Source of the DNA: Rhodospirillales bacterium
GTDB lineage: Bacteria > Pseudomonadota > Alphaproteobacteria > UBA8366 > JADFVY01
Direction: 5' to 3'
NCBI GenBank assembly: GCA_020356105.1
Contig: CP070634.1
Coordinates: 484,913-519,886 of the forward strand
Length of the DNA stretch: 34,974 nucleotides
Shown: positions 1 through 7,032 of the stretch, one piece after another
How positions within the stretch are numbered: position 1 is the stretch's first letter
How the letters are laid out: the number at the start of each line of letters is the position of its first letter
Program-made: the position numbers and the translations under genes
Notes under the pieces: model-generated
What the model was told of the DNA's origin: nothing
Database searches by the model: none
What the model saw: the letters and a program-made list of their open reading frames with translations, nothing else

Positions 1-1277
1 AGACCTACGGCTCGGTCACCGCTTCGAACCGTTCGTTGCAGTGGCGGGAAAAGGTCGTCGAGCCGATGTTCGAGTCCAAGACGGACCACGAGATCATGTA
101 TCTCTTCGCCCAGAAGCTCGGTTTCGCGGACGAGATGTTCAAGAACATCACCGTCACCGAGAGCGAGCCCTTGGTCGAGGACATCACGCGCGAGTTCAAC
201 GGCGGCATGTGGACGATCGGCTACACCGGCCAGTCACCGGAACGCCTGCGCATGCACATGGAAAACCAGCACACCTTCGACAAGACCACCCTGCAGGCGC
301 GCGGCGGTCCGGCAGACGGTGAATACTACGGCTTGCCTTGGCCCTGTTGGGGCACCGCGGAGTTGGGGCACCCGGGGACGCCGGTCCTCTACGACACCTC
401 GAAACCGGTGGCCGAGGGCGGACTGACCTTCCGGGCCCGCTTCGGCGTCGAGCGCAATGGCGAGAACCTGCTGGCCGAGGGCTCGTACTCGGTCGACTCG
501 GAAATCCAGGACGGCTATCCCGAGTTCACCATGGCGATGCTCAAGAAGCTCGGCTGGGACGGCGACCTGACGGCAGGCGAGAAGGCGGCGATCGAGAAGG
601 TGGCCGGCGACAAGACCAACTGGAAGACCGACCTTTCCGGCGGCATCCAGCGGGTCGCGATCAAGCACGGCTGCGCGCCCTTCGGCAACGCCAAGGCCCG
701 CTCCGTGGTCTGGACCTTCGCGGATCCGGTGCCGCTGCACCGTGAACCACTGTATGCGCCGGATCGGGCGTTGGCGGCGAAATATCCGACCTTCGACGAC
801 CGCAAGATGTATCGCCTGCCGACCAAGTTCAAGTCGATCCAGGATGTCGATTACAGCAAGGATTTCCCGATCATCCTGACGTCGGGGCGTTTGGTGGAAT
901 ACGAGGGCGGCGGCGATGAGAGCCGGTCGAACCGCTGGCTTGCGGAATTGCAGCAGGACATGTTCTGCGAAATCCACCCGGTCGACGCCAACAATCTGGG
1001 GATCCGCGATGGCGACATGATCTGGGTCCACAGCCCGGAGGGCTCGAAGGTCAAGGTGATGGCCATGGTTACCCAGCGAGTCGGAAGAGGGGTGGCCTTC
1101 ATGCCGTTCCATTTCGGCGGCCATTTGGAGGGCAAGGATCTGCGCGGCAAATATCCCGAAGGCGCCGATCCGATCGTCCTCGGCGAGTCGTCGAATACGG
1201 TCGGCACCTATGGCTACGACATCGTAACCAACATGCAGGAAACCAAGACCACCCTGTGCAACATCGAGAAAGCGTGA
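1..1277 (+). CDS. fdhA: Formate dehydrogenase alpha subunit (molybdopterin catalytic subunit), 3' part
   Basis: Catalytic subunit of a respiratory formate dehydrogenase, which oxidises formate to CO2 at a molybdenum or tungsten bis-pterin site. The frame is open from base 3 with no start, so the N-terminus (export signal, first Fe-S cluster, Sec/Cys ligand) lies outside the window. About 424 C-terminal residues are visible. The last 140 or so form the molybdopterin dinucleotide-binding domain, recognisable by ILTSGRLVEYEGGG, an EIHPVDANNLGIRDGD stretch and MPFHFGG near the end. The beta subunit gene starts 11 bases downstream, as in alphaproteobacterial formate dehydrogenase operons. Because residues upstream are missing, I cannot tell whether it is a selenocysteine or cysteine enzyme. 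Function is certain at family level. Confidence 0.96.
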   Translation, partial: TYGSVTASNRSLQWREKVVEPMFESKTDHEIMYLFAQKLGFADEMFKNITVTESEPLVEDITREFNGGMWTIGYTGQSPERLRMHMENQHTFDKTTLQARGGPADGEYYGLPWPCWGTAELGHPGTPVLYDTSKPVAEGGLTFRARFGVERNGENLLAEGSYSVDSEIQDGYPEFTMAMLKKLGWDGDLTAGEKAAIEKVAGDKTNWKTDLSGGIQRVAIKHGCAPFGNAKARSVVWTFADPVPLHREPLYAPDRALAAKYPTFDDRKMYRLPTKFKSIQDVDYSKDFPIILTSGRLVEYEGGGDESRSNRWLAELQQDMFCEIHPVDANNLGIRDGDMIWVHSPEGSKVKVMAMVTQRVGRGVAFMPFHFGGHLEGKDLRGKYPEGADPIVLGESSNTVGTYGYDIVTNMQETKTTLCNIEKA

Positions 1278-1288
1278 GGAGTTGAACC

Positions 1289-1885
1289 ATGGCACGCATG
1301 AAATTTCTTTGTGACGCCGAGCGCTGCATCGAGTGCAACGCCTGCGTTACCGCATGCAAGAACGAGAACGAGGTGCCGTGGGGCGTGAACCGTCGGCGGG
1401 TCGTCACCATTAATGACGGCAAGCCGGGCGAGCGCTCGATCTCGGTGGCCTGCATGCATTGTTCGGACGCGCCGTGCATCGCGGTCTGTCCGGTCGACTG
1501 CATTTACACGACCGAAGAAGGCGTGGTCCTGCACTCCAAGGATCTGTGCATCGGCTGCGGGTATTGTTTCTATGCCTGCCCCTTCGGGGCGCCGCAGTAT
1601 CCCAGTGCGGCGAATTTCGGCAGCCGCGGCAAGATGGACAAGTGCACGTTCTGCAACGGCGGCCCGGAAGAGGATATGAGCAAGGCCGAGTTCAACAAAT
1701 ACGGCCGCAACCGGCTCGCCGAGGGCAAGCTTCCGTTGTGCGCGGAAATGTGTGCGACGAAGGCGCTGCTCGCGGGCGACGGCAATGTCGTCTCGAACAT
1801 CTACCGAGAGCGCGTGGTGGGACGCGGCTTTGGGTCCGGCGCATGGGGTTGGGGCACGGCCTATCAGCTGAAGTCCGGTAGCTAG
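1289..1885 (+). CDS. fdh3B: Formate dehydrogenase beta subunit, 4x[4Fe-4S] ferredoxin-like (FDH3 type)
   Basis: Electron-transfer subunit that carries electrons from the alpha subunit to the membrane cytochrome b. The 198-residue protein has sixteen cysteines in four cluster-type groups: CIECNACVTAC at residues 13-23, CMHCSDAPCIAVCP, CIGCGYCFYACP, and CTFCNGG paired with a later CAEMC. It lacks the C-terminal transmembrane helix found in E. coli FdnH, so contact with the membrane must come through the gamma subunit. The start is ATG at 1289 behind a GAGGAG-like site overlapping the end of the alpha gene. A strong stem-loop follows the stop at 1913-1939, before the rest of the operon. Confidence 0.96.
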   Translation: MARMKFLCDAERCIECNACVTACKNENEVPWGVNRRRVVTINDGKPGERSISVACMHCSDAPCIAVCPVDCIYTTEEGVVLHSKDLCIGCGYCFYACPFGAPQYPSAANFGSRGKMDKCTFCNGGPEEDMSKAEFNKYGRNRLAEGKLPLCAEMCATKALLAGDGNVVSNIYRERVVGRGFGSGAWGWGTAYQLKSGS

Positions 1886-1912
1886 GCCCTGCGACGCGAC
1901 AGAATACCTCCG

Positions 1913-1939
1913 GGGGGGCGGAGCGCAGCGCCGCCCCCC
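1913..1939 (+). terminator. Rho-independent terminator or attenuator after the formate dehydrogenase beta gene
   Basis: A perfect 9-bp stem (GGGGGGCGG at 1913-1921 with CCGCCCCCC at 1931-1939) closes a 9-base loop and is followed by the T-rich run TGTTTGCGTTTAATT. It lies 28 bases after the beta stop and before the lipoprotein gene, so it sits inside the apparent operon. It probably causes partial termination or mRNA 3'-end protection, giving more alpha/beta than downstream message. The strand effect is inferred from the T-rich side. Confidence 0.7.
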
Positions 1940-2020
1940 TGTTTGCGTTTAATTAACCATATTGGGCAAGGGTTCCGTGCAAGGTTTCCGCCGTTGCGTC
2001 CAGCGTAGAGGGGTTTTGCA

Positions 2021-2224
2021 ATGAGTGAATCGAACCGAAAACGAGGGACGATCCTGGCCTGCATCGTGATCGCGGCCGCCACTGCGCTGATGGGATGCCG
2101 CAGCGAGGAGCAGAACCGGATCATGCGATTCGAGAAGGGAACCTATCTCGGCAAGCCAGATCAGAATCTGAGCGATGAGCAGGTCAACGAACTGCGGCAT
2201 CGCGCCCGCGCCCAGGAGGGCTGA
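2021..2224 (+). CDS. Small lipoprotein in formate dehydrogenase operon
   Basis: A 67-residue protein with a basic N-terminus, a hydrophobic segment (about residues 10-24) and the lipobox LMGC with Cys26, so it should be lipid-anchored on the periplasmic side. The mature part is about 41 residues, highly charged, and holds no recognisable domain. It lies between the beta and gamma subunit genes and is followed after 35 bases by the gamma gene, so it is likely co-transcribed with it. I do not recognise a function. A role in assembling or anchoring the periplasmic dehydrogenase is inference from position only. Confidence 0.82.
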   Translation: MSESNRKRGTILACIVIAAATALMGCRSEEQNRIMRFEKGTYLGKPDQNLSDEQVNELRHRARAQEG

Positions 2225-2259
2225 CAAGGCATCCCTGGGTTTTTTGTAGAGAGGACACC

Positions 2260-3432
2260 ATGCGGAATTTCGATCGACTCGCGACCCGGGGCGGGCGCCT
2301 CGGCCGCGTCGCGGCAATCGCCCTGATCGTCTGCGCAACCATCTTCGCCGCATCCGGCTTCGACGCTCCCGGGATCGCCCAGGAGTCCGGCCAGGTGCCG
2401 GGCGAGGCGCTGGGCTCGGCCAGCGATTCAGAGTTCTGGCGGCAGCTGCGCGGCGGCGCCGAGGGAACCGTGTCGATCCCCGACAAGAATGCGGGCCGAC
2501 TGATCCAGTCCGAGGGCGAGCTATGGCGTAACTGGCGTAACGGCCCGTTGTCCAATCTGGGGATTCTGCTGCTTGTCGCGACCGTCATGATTACCGCTGC
2601 ATTCTTTGCCGTGCGGGGGCGGATCAAGATCGACGCCGGCCGCAGCGGTCGTTTGATCGAGCGGTTCAACGGTCTCGAGCGCTTCACCCACTGGCTGACG
2701 GCGGGCACCTTCGTCGTGCTTGCGATCACCGGGCTCAACATCATGTACGGGCGCTATCTGTTCGGCGGGCAGCCCGGCGTATCCGGAGAGTTCGGCAGCC
2801 TCCACACGTTCTTCGCGGCGCTCACGGCCTATGGCAAGATGGCCCATAATTTCCTCGCCTTCGCATTCATGCTGGGCCTCGTGCTCACCTTCGTCCTGTG
2901 GGTGCGGCACAACATTCCCAACCGGCATGATCTCAAATGGCTCGCGGTCGCTGGCGGCCTGTTCAACAAGAACATCCACCCGCCGGCGAAGAAGTTCAAT
3001 GCGGGCCAGAAACTGCTTTTCTGGGTGGTCATTCTGGGCGGTCTTTCGATGAGCCTGTCCGGGATCGCGCTGATGTTCCCGTTCACGTTCGAGATGTTCT
3101 CCAAGACGTTCGCGGTGCTCAACATTTTCGGGCTCGGCCTGCCGACGGACCTTTCGGCCAATGAGGAGATGCAGCTCTCGCAGCTCTGGCATGCGCTGGT
3201 CTCGCTGGTCATGATCGCGATCATCGTCGGCCACATCTATATCGGCACGATCGGCATGGAGGGCGCCTTCGACGCCATGGGAAGCGGCATGGTCGACGAG
3301 AACTGGGCCCGCGAGCATCACGGTCTGTGGGTTGCCGAGATGAAGGGCGAGGCCTCGCCGTCTGATCATGACGACAGCGTCGCGGCGTCTCCTGCGGACC
3401 CGCCCGACAAGGGCGCGCCGCAGCGGGCGTGA
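2260..3432 (+). CDS. Formate dehydrogenase gamma subunit (cytochrome b, membrane anchor)
   Basis: Membrane subunit that passes electrons from the beta subunit through two b hemes to quinone. The 390-residue protein begins with a signal-like segment (about residues 17-35) and a periplasmic stretch of about 55 residues, then a transmembrane helix near residues 95-117. The four-helix cytochrome b core follows. Candidate heme ligands are the histidines in FTHW, in GSLHTFF or GKMAHNF, in LWHALV and in VGHIYIG. The N-terminal extension makes it longer than E. coli FdnI (about 217 aa) but fits the longer alphaproteobacterial form. A soluble, Asp/Pro-rich tail ends the protein. Its stop overlaps the GTG of the next gene (GTGA). 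Confidence 0.94.
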   Translation: MRNFDRLATRGGRLGRVAAIALIVCATIFAASGFDAPGIAQESGQVPGEALGSASDSEFWRQLRGGAEGTVSIPDKNAGRLIQSEGELWRNWRNGPLSNLGILLLVATVMITAAFFAVRGRIKIDAGRSGRLIERFNGLERFTHWLTAGTFVVLAITGLNIMYGRYLFGGQPGVSGEFGSLHTFFAALTAYGKMAHNFLAFAFMLGLVLTFVLWVRHNIPNRHDLKWLAVAGGLFNKNIHPPAKKFNAGQKLLFWVVILGGLSMSLSGIALMFPFTFEMFSKTFAVLNIFGLGLPTDLSANEEMQLSQLWHALVSLVMIAIIVGHIYIGTIGMEGAFDAMGSGMVDENWAREHHGLWVAEMKGEASPSDHDDSVAASPADPPDKGAPQRA

Positions 3433-3845
3433 GCACGGCCGCGGCGACGATCCCGATGCCCGGACGCATCCATTGCACCGTTTCGGTGTTCGCCGTCGTC
3501 GCGTTTGCGGCCGTGTCGTTGTTGGCCGTCGGTCCGGTTGCGGCGCAGTCGCTGATGTCCGAGGCGGCAGCGCGGCAAGCGTTGGAGGCGGAGTATGGTG
3601 TCGAGGTGTTGCGCGTCGAAGCCGGCGAGCGCGACGGCGTACCGGTCTTCTTCGCCCGGGTGATGAATCCGGCCGGCAACTTCAACGAGGCATTCCAGGT
3701 CAATATTCTGGTGGTCGACCGGCGGAGCGGACGACTGGTACGCCAGTTCCGGCACGACAACAGCGGCGTGCAGGACACGGCGGGGACGCGCAGGGACACG
3801 AATGAGAACAGCGGCCCGATCCTGAGGCGCGAGAGCGTCCAGTAG
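3429..3845 (+). CDS. Exported PepSY-like small protein
   Basis: A 138-residue protein with an N-terminal signal peptide ending near VAAQS (about residues 36-41), so it should be periplasmic. Residues from about 43 to 105 have the PepSY pattern: a helix (SEAAARQALEAEYG), then beta strands including VEVLRVEAGERDGVPVFFAR and a final VNILVVDRRSGRLV strand. PepSY domains are usually inhibitory or sensory modules outside the cytoplasm; no ligand can be predicted. The GTG start at 3429 overlaps the gamma subunit stop, indicating translational coupling. An in-frame ATG at 3456 is an alternative that would keep the signal peptide. The PepSY assignment is by pattern and moderately sure. Confidence 0.75.
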   Translation: MSTAAATIPMPGRIHCTVSVFAVVAFAAVSLLAVGPVAAQSLMSEAAARQALEAEYGVEVLRVEAGERDGVPVFFARVMNPAGNFNEAFQVNILVVDRRSGRLVRQFRHDNSGVQDTAGTRRDTNENSGPILRRESVQ

Positions 3846-3869
3846 CGTTGGCCGGTGCCGCCGCCGGCA

Positions 3870-3873
3870 GGAG
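3870..3873 (+). promoter_or_regulatory. Ribosome binding site that favours a GTG start for the WD40-cytochrome c gene
   Basis: CAGGAG at 3868-3873 abuts the ATG at 3874, leaving no spacer, but lies nine bases before the in-frame GTG at 3883. The GTG start gives a normal spacer and a clean signal peptide beginning MKTWIIGAMLL. Confidence 0.6.
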
Positions 3874-3882
3874 ATGGAAGTC

Positions 3883-5190
3883 GTGAAGACGTGGATCATC
3901 GGCGCCATGTTGCTGTCATTCATGACCGGCGCTGCCCGCGCGGATCTCATCGGTCACGGTGGTTTCGTCAAGGGGGTGGCCGTATCGCCTGACGGGACGC
4001 GGGCGCTAAGCGCCAGCTTCGATTATTCCGTGATGTACTGGTCGGTGCCCGACGGCGTGGCACTGGCGCGACTCGAAGGGCATGCGGGCGGGGTCAATTC
4101 CGTTGCCTTCCTGCCCGACGGGAAGCGGGCCGTTTCGGGCGCCGATGACGGTACGGTGATCCTGTGGTCGCTGCCCGATGGCCAAGTCGTGCGGCGTCTG
4201 CGGGGCCACACGGGCAAGATCGCCGCGGTGGCAGTTTCGCCGGGAGGTGAATATGTTGCCTCGGCGGGCTGGGACCGGACCATTCGGATCTGGGATGTCG
4301 CCACGGGCGAAACCCGGCACATCCTGGAAAACGGGCAGAGCAACGTCAATGCAGTCGCATTTTCGCCCGACGGTACTCGGCTTCTCAGCGGCGGCCATGA
4401 TTCGACGATTCGGCTTTGGCGCGTCTCGGATGGCGCACGGCTGCTGGCGATGTCCGGTCACGATTTCGCCGTCAACAGCATCGCCTTCACGCCGGACGGG
4501 GCGCGTGCGGTTTCTGGCAGCGTCGACGAGACGGTGCGCGTCTGGGATCTCGAGAACGGAACGGAACTCGCTCTCTGGTATGGTCATGAGGGACCGGTCA
4601 TCGGCATTGCCGTAGCGGCCAACGGCAAGCTTGCTGCATCCGGCGGCATCGACGGCACGGTCCGGATATGGCACCTGCCCACCGGCAAGCTGGTGCATGC
4701 CCTCGAAGGACATACGGCGCCGGCTTGGTCGCTCGCGTTCACGCCGGACGCCCGCCTGCTGCTGTCTGCGGGCGCGGATGCGGTGGTGCGTCTGTGGGAT
4801 GTTGAATACGGTACGCCGCTGGGCGGCGAGGCGGTCGCCGCGGCGAACAGCGGGGGGGTCGCGGCCGAGGACAGCCGTGGAGCACGGCTGTTCCGCAAGT
4901 GCCGGGCCTGCCATGCGACGACTGCTGACGGGGCGAACAAGGCGGGGCCGACGCTTTACGGCATATTCGGTCGTCCGTCGGGAAGCGTCGATGGATACCC
5001 GTATTCCGATGCCCTGGCCGACGGACGACTGGTCTGGACAGAGGAAACAATCGATACGCTGTTCGCCAAGGGGCCCGATGTGTTCACGCCCGGCTCGAAG
5101 ATGCCCTTGCAGCGAATGCCGGATCCCGACGACCGGGCCGAGCTGATTGCCTATCTGAAACGGATCACCGCTGTTAACGGCGCCGATTGA
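3883..5190 (+). CDS. Periplasmic WD40-repeat propeller fused to class I cytochrome c
   Basis: Exported two-domain protein of 435 residues from the GTG start (438 from the ATG at 3874). A signal peptide ends near GAARAD. Seven WD40-type repeats follow, each with a VAxSPDGTR-like strand and a terminal xVRxW/xIRxW strand, spanning about residues 20-315 and enough to close a seven-bladed propeller. After a short linker comes a class I cytochrome c: the heme motif CRACH (Cys340, Cys343, His344 in GTG numbering) and a likely axial methionine in GSKMPLQRM about 63 residues later. Its place in the formate dehydrogenase operon suggests a periplasmic electron-transfer or assembly role. The propeller partner is unknown. 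Domain calls are secure; the physiological role is inference. Confidence 0.92.
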   Translation: MKTWIIGAMLLSFMTGAARADLIGHGGFVKGVAVSPDGTRALSASFDYSVMYWSVPDGVALARLEGHAGGVNSVAFLPDGKRAVSGADDGTVILWSLPDGQVVRRLRGHTGKIAAVAVSPGGEYVASAGWDRTIRIWDVATGETRHILENGQSNVNAVAFSPDGTRLLSGGHDSTIRLWRVSDGARLLAMSGHDFAVNSIAFTPDGARAVSGSVDETVRVWDLENGTELALWYGHEGPVIGIAVAANGKLAASGGIDGTVRIWHLPTGKLVHALEGHTAPAWSLAFTPDARLLLSAGADAVVRLWDVEYGTPLGGEAVAAANSGGVAAEDSRGARLFRKCRACHATTADGANKAGPTLYGIFGRPSGSVDGYPYSDALADGRLVWTEETIDTLFAKGPDVFTPGSKMPLQRMPDPDDRAELIAYLKRITAVNGAD

Positions 5191-5196
5191 GGTCGC

Positions 5197-5224
5197 TGTG
5201 CTGGGCAGGGAGGCCGGCAGCACA
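5197..5224 (+). other. Intercistronic stem-loop
   Basis: TGTGCTG at 5197-5203 pairs perfectly with CAGCACA at 5218-5224 around a 14-base loop. It lies between the WD40-cytochrome c stop and the small membrane protein gene and has no T-run. It may be an mRNA processing or stabilising hairpin, or chance. Confidence 0.3.
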
Positions 5225-5246
5225 CTGCACGGATCACATCACCATC

Positions 5247-5252
5247 AGGAGG
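5247..5252 (+). promoter_or_regulatory. Strong Shine-Dalgarno for the 43-aa membrane protein
   Basis: AGGAGG lies eight bases before the ATG at 5261. This near-ideal site is the main reason to accept such a short gene and to prefer ATG 5261 over the upstream in-frame GTG. Confidence 0.75.
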
Positions 5253-5260
5253 AAAATCCG

Positions 5261-5392
5261 ATGAAAGCATTCTGGATCAGCGTCGCGGCCGCGATCCTCA
5301 TTGCCATCGTCGCAGGCATGGTGCTGAAATACGGTGTTGTTCTCGAGTCGCGGGACGTCAACCAGTCGGTGCACGGCTCGGTCCGTCTGTGA
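5261..5392 (+). CDS. 43-aa single-span membrane protein at the end of the formate dehydrogenase operon
   Basis: A short protein beginning MKAFWISVAAAILIAIVAG with one hydrophobic helix at about residues 4-24 and a short polar tail ending in HGSVRL. It starts 70 bases after the WD40-cytochrome c gene with a near-perfect ribosome binding site, so it is probably the last gene of the operon. I do not recognise a family. Comparable mini-subunits occur in other respiratory complexes (for example CcoQ, CydX), so a role as a small accessory subunit is possible, but that is analogy only. Confidence 0.7.
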   Translation: MKAFWISVAAAILIAIVAGMVLKYGVVLESRDVNQSVHGSVRL

Positions 5393-5470
5393 GCACGCCT
5401 GAGGAAAAGACCGTGTCGCTCGCCGCGGGCCGCCGAGCCGTCCGTCCTGACTGACGCGATCCCGCCCTGC

Positions 5471-6124
5471 TTATTCGGCGCCGGCGACGAGAACGGCCAG
5501 ACGCGAGCGAAGATCGTCGAGCAGGCCTTCGATCCCGATCTTCCGGATCACGGCGTCGTATTCTGCCCGCTGCGCCGCTGCCATGCTGACGCCTTCGATG
5601 ATCACGTCGATGATCTTCAACTCTCCGCCCAGCTCCCGGATCCGCCACGCCGCGGCGATCGGCAACTGCCCCCCGGTGTGGGTGATGCGCGTGCGCACCA
5701 CGATGTCTCGCGCCCGGTTGTCCAGCTCGACGCTGCTGATGATCTCCATCGTCTGACCATCGTATCCGCCGAGCTGGCGGGCATAGCTGGTCAGCATCCA
5801 TTCCGAGAACAAATCCCGGAACTCCGCGCGCTGGTCCTCGCTCATCGTCCGCCAGTGGCGTCCGGCGACGAACTGCCCGATCGCGTCCAAGGCGAAACCC
5901 TTGCGCACGAGGCGGCGGAATTCACGCTCGCGTTCGGTGTCGCTGTAGGAGCGCGTCTCGAGCATGGTGATGCCGCCCGCCGCGAGCTCCTCGATGAAGA
6001 CCTCGGCCGCGGCGCCACGCGGGCTCGCCATCGCCGGAGAAATGGCGTAGGCGGCGAGGATCAACGCGACGAATGCAGCGGCCATGATCTGAGCGGGTCT
6101 TTGATGTGCGATTGTGCGGACCAT
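5471..6124 (-). CDS. MlaC/Ttg2D-family phospholipid-binding protein (or HpnM-like)
   Basis: A 217-residue exported protein with a long N-terminal signal segment (about residues 12-33, cleavage after AMASP). The mature part has the MlaC pattern of helices followed by a curved sheet: FRRLVRKGFALDAIGQFVAGRHW, FRDLFSEWMLTSYARQLGGY, and a strand region ending in AWRIRELGGELKIIDVIIEGVS. MlaC proteins shuttle phospholipid between the outer membrane and an inner-membrane ABC complex; the related HpnM acts in hopanoid transport. No MlaA, B, D, E or F gene and no hopanoid gene is in the window, so it stands alone here. Upstream on this strand are a GGGGAGGGG-type ribosome binding site and a TATAAT -10 box. 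Family is confident, substrate is not. Confidence 0.88.
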   Translation of the reverse strand: MVRTIAHQRPAQIMAAAFVALILAAYAISPAMASPRGAAAEVFIEELAAGGITMLETRSYSDTEREREFRRLVRKGFALDAIGQFVAGRHWRTMSEDQRAEFRDLFSEWMLTSYARQLGGYDGQTMEIISSVELDNRARDIVVRTRITHTGGQLPIAAAWRIRELGGELKIIDVIIEGVSMAAAQRAEYDAVIRKIGIEGLLDDLRSRLAVLVAGAE

Positions 6125-6173
6125 GCTTTTCCCCTCCCCGACCGTCGGTTTTTTTGTCCTAAATTGTTGGGAA

Positions 6174-6202
6174 ATTATAGCAGAGTAGCTACCGTTAGAT
6201 AA
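6174..6202 (-). promoter_or_regulatory. Candidate sigma70 promoter for the MlaC-like gene
   Basis: Reading the minus strand, a consensus TATAAT (6179-6174) is preceded at 17 bases by a weak -35, TTATCT (6202-6197). Transcription would begin near 6167, giving a leader of about 43 bases before the ATG at 6124. The surrounding patch (6150-6260) is clearly AT-rich compared with its flanks. Confidence 0.5.
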
Positions 6203-6206
6203 TATG

Positions 6207-6256
6207 TTAACAAAGCGTTACCATGGGAGATCGTGTAAAATTTTAGTGAAAATTAA
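6207..6256. promoter_or_regulatory. Two CtrA-like boxes in the mlaC/nicotinamidase divergent region
   Basis: TTAACAAAGCGTTAC at 6207-6221 is TTAA-N7-TTAC, one mismatch from the CtrA consensus TTAA-N7-TTAA. TTTA-N7-TTAACC at 6242-6258 is also one mismatch away and contains TTAACCAT, which runs into the ATG at 6259. CtrA is the alphaproteobacterial cell-cycle regulator. Chance hits in AT-rich DNA are possible. Confidence 0.35.
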
Positions 6257-6258
6257 CC

Positions 6259-7032
6259 ATGGAAGGCGACGTGACGGACCGTTCCAGAACCGGTGATCTG
6301 GTCGAAATGCTACGGGAATCGATGCCGATCAGCGTTACCTCCCTGTCGATCGGCGAGGCCGGGACCGGCCTTGTAATCGTCGACGAGGTCAACGGATTCG
6401 CCACGGTCGGGTGCGGCAACCTCGCGCCGGCGCAGGAAAATCCGCAGGTTACAGCGATGATCGAGGAAACCGACCGCCTGGCGCGGGCGTTTCAGCGGAC
6501 CGGCTGGCCGATCCTGGCCTTTCTCGACACCCATCAGCCCGGCAAGCCGGAACCGCCTTATCCGCCGCATTGCGAGAGGGGCACGGGCGAGGAAGAGCTG
6601 GTGCCGGCGCTCAAATGGCTCGCGGATGCGCCGGCAGCAACGCTGCTGCGCAAGGATTGTATCAACGGGTTCGTCGGGGCGATCCGGCCCGACGGTGGCA
6701 ACAGTGTCACCGAGTGGATCAACGACAACTGCCTGCGCCGGCTGCTGGTGGTCGGTATTTGCACAGACATCTGCGTGATGGATTTCGTGTTGACCATGTT
6801 GTCGGCGCGCAATCACGGCCTGGTGCCGTCTCTCGAGGATATCGTCGTCCACACGGAGGCCTGCGCCACCTACAATCTGCCGCGCGATATCGCGTCCGGC
6901 CTCGGTCTGCCCGAGACGGCCGCTCATCCCCAGGATCCGGCGCACCATATGGGCCTTTACTTCATGGCGTCCCGAGGCGCCATCCTTGCCGACCGTGTCG
7001 AGATCGCGGCGGCATCGGCAGCGGCGGAGTGA
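6259..7032 (+). CDS. Nicotinamidase, plant-type (isochorismatase-like cysteine hydrolase)
   Basis: Hydrolyses nicotinamide to nicotinate and ammonia for NAD salvage. The 257-residue protein carries the nicotinamidase catalytic set: Asp42 in VIVDEVNGF, Lys132 in LLRKDC and Cys172 in GICTDICV. Metal ligands Asp90, His92 and His104 lie in FLDTHQ and YPPHC. From memory, motifs such as YPPHC, ELVPALKWL, RKDCINGFVG, GICTDICV and LSARNHG match plant NIC1-type enzymes far more closely than E. coli PncA. The start is uncertain: ATG 6259 lacks a clear ribosome site, while the in-frame GTG at 6271 follows GGAAGG. The gene stands alone, between a divergent mlaC-like gene and folP. Confidence 0.88.
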   Translation: MEGDVTDRSRTGDLVEMLRESMPISVTSLSIGEAGTGLVIVDEVNGFATVGCGNLAPAQENPQVTAMIEETDRLARAFQRTGWPILAFLDTHQPGKPEPPYPPHCERGTGEEELVPALKWLADAPAATLLRKDCINGFVGAIRPDGGNSVTEWINDNCLRRLLVVGICTDICVMDFVLTMLSARNHGLVPSLEDIVVHTEACATYNLPRDIASGLGLPETAAHPQDPAHHMGLYFMASRGAILADRVEIAAASAAAE

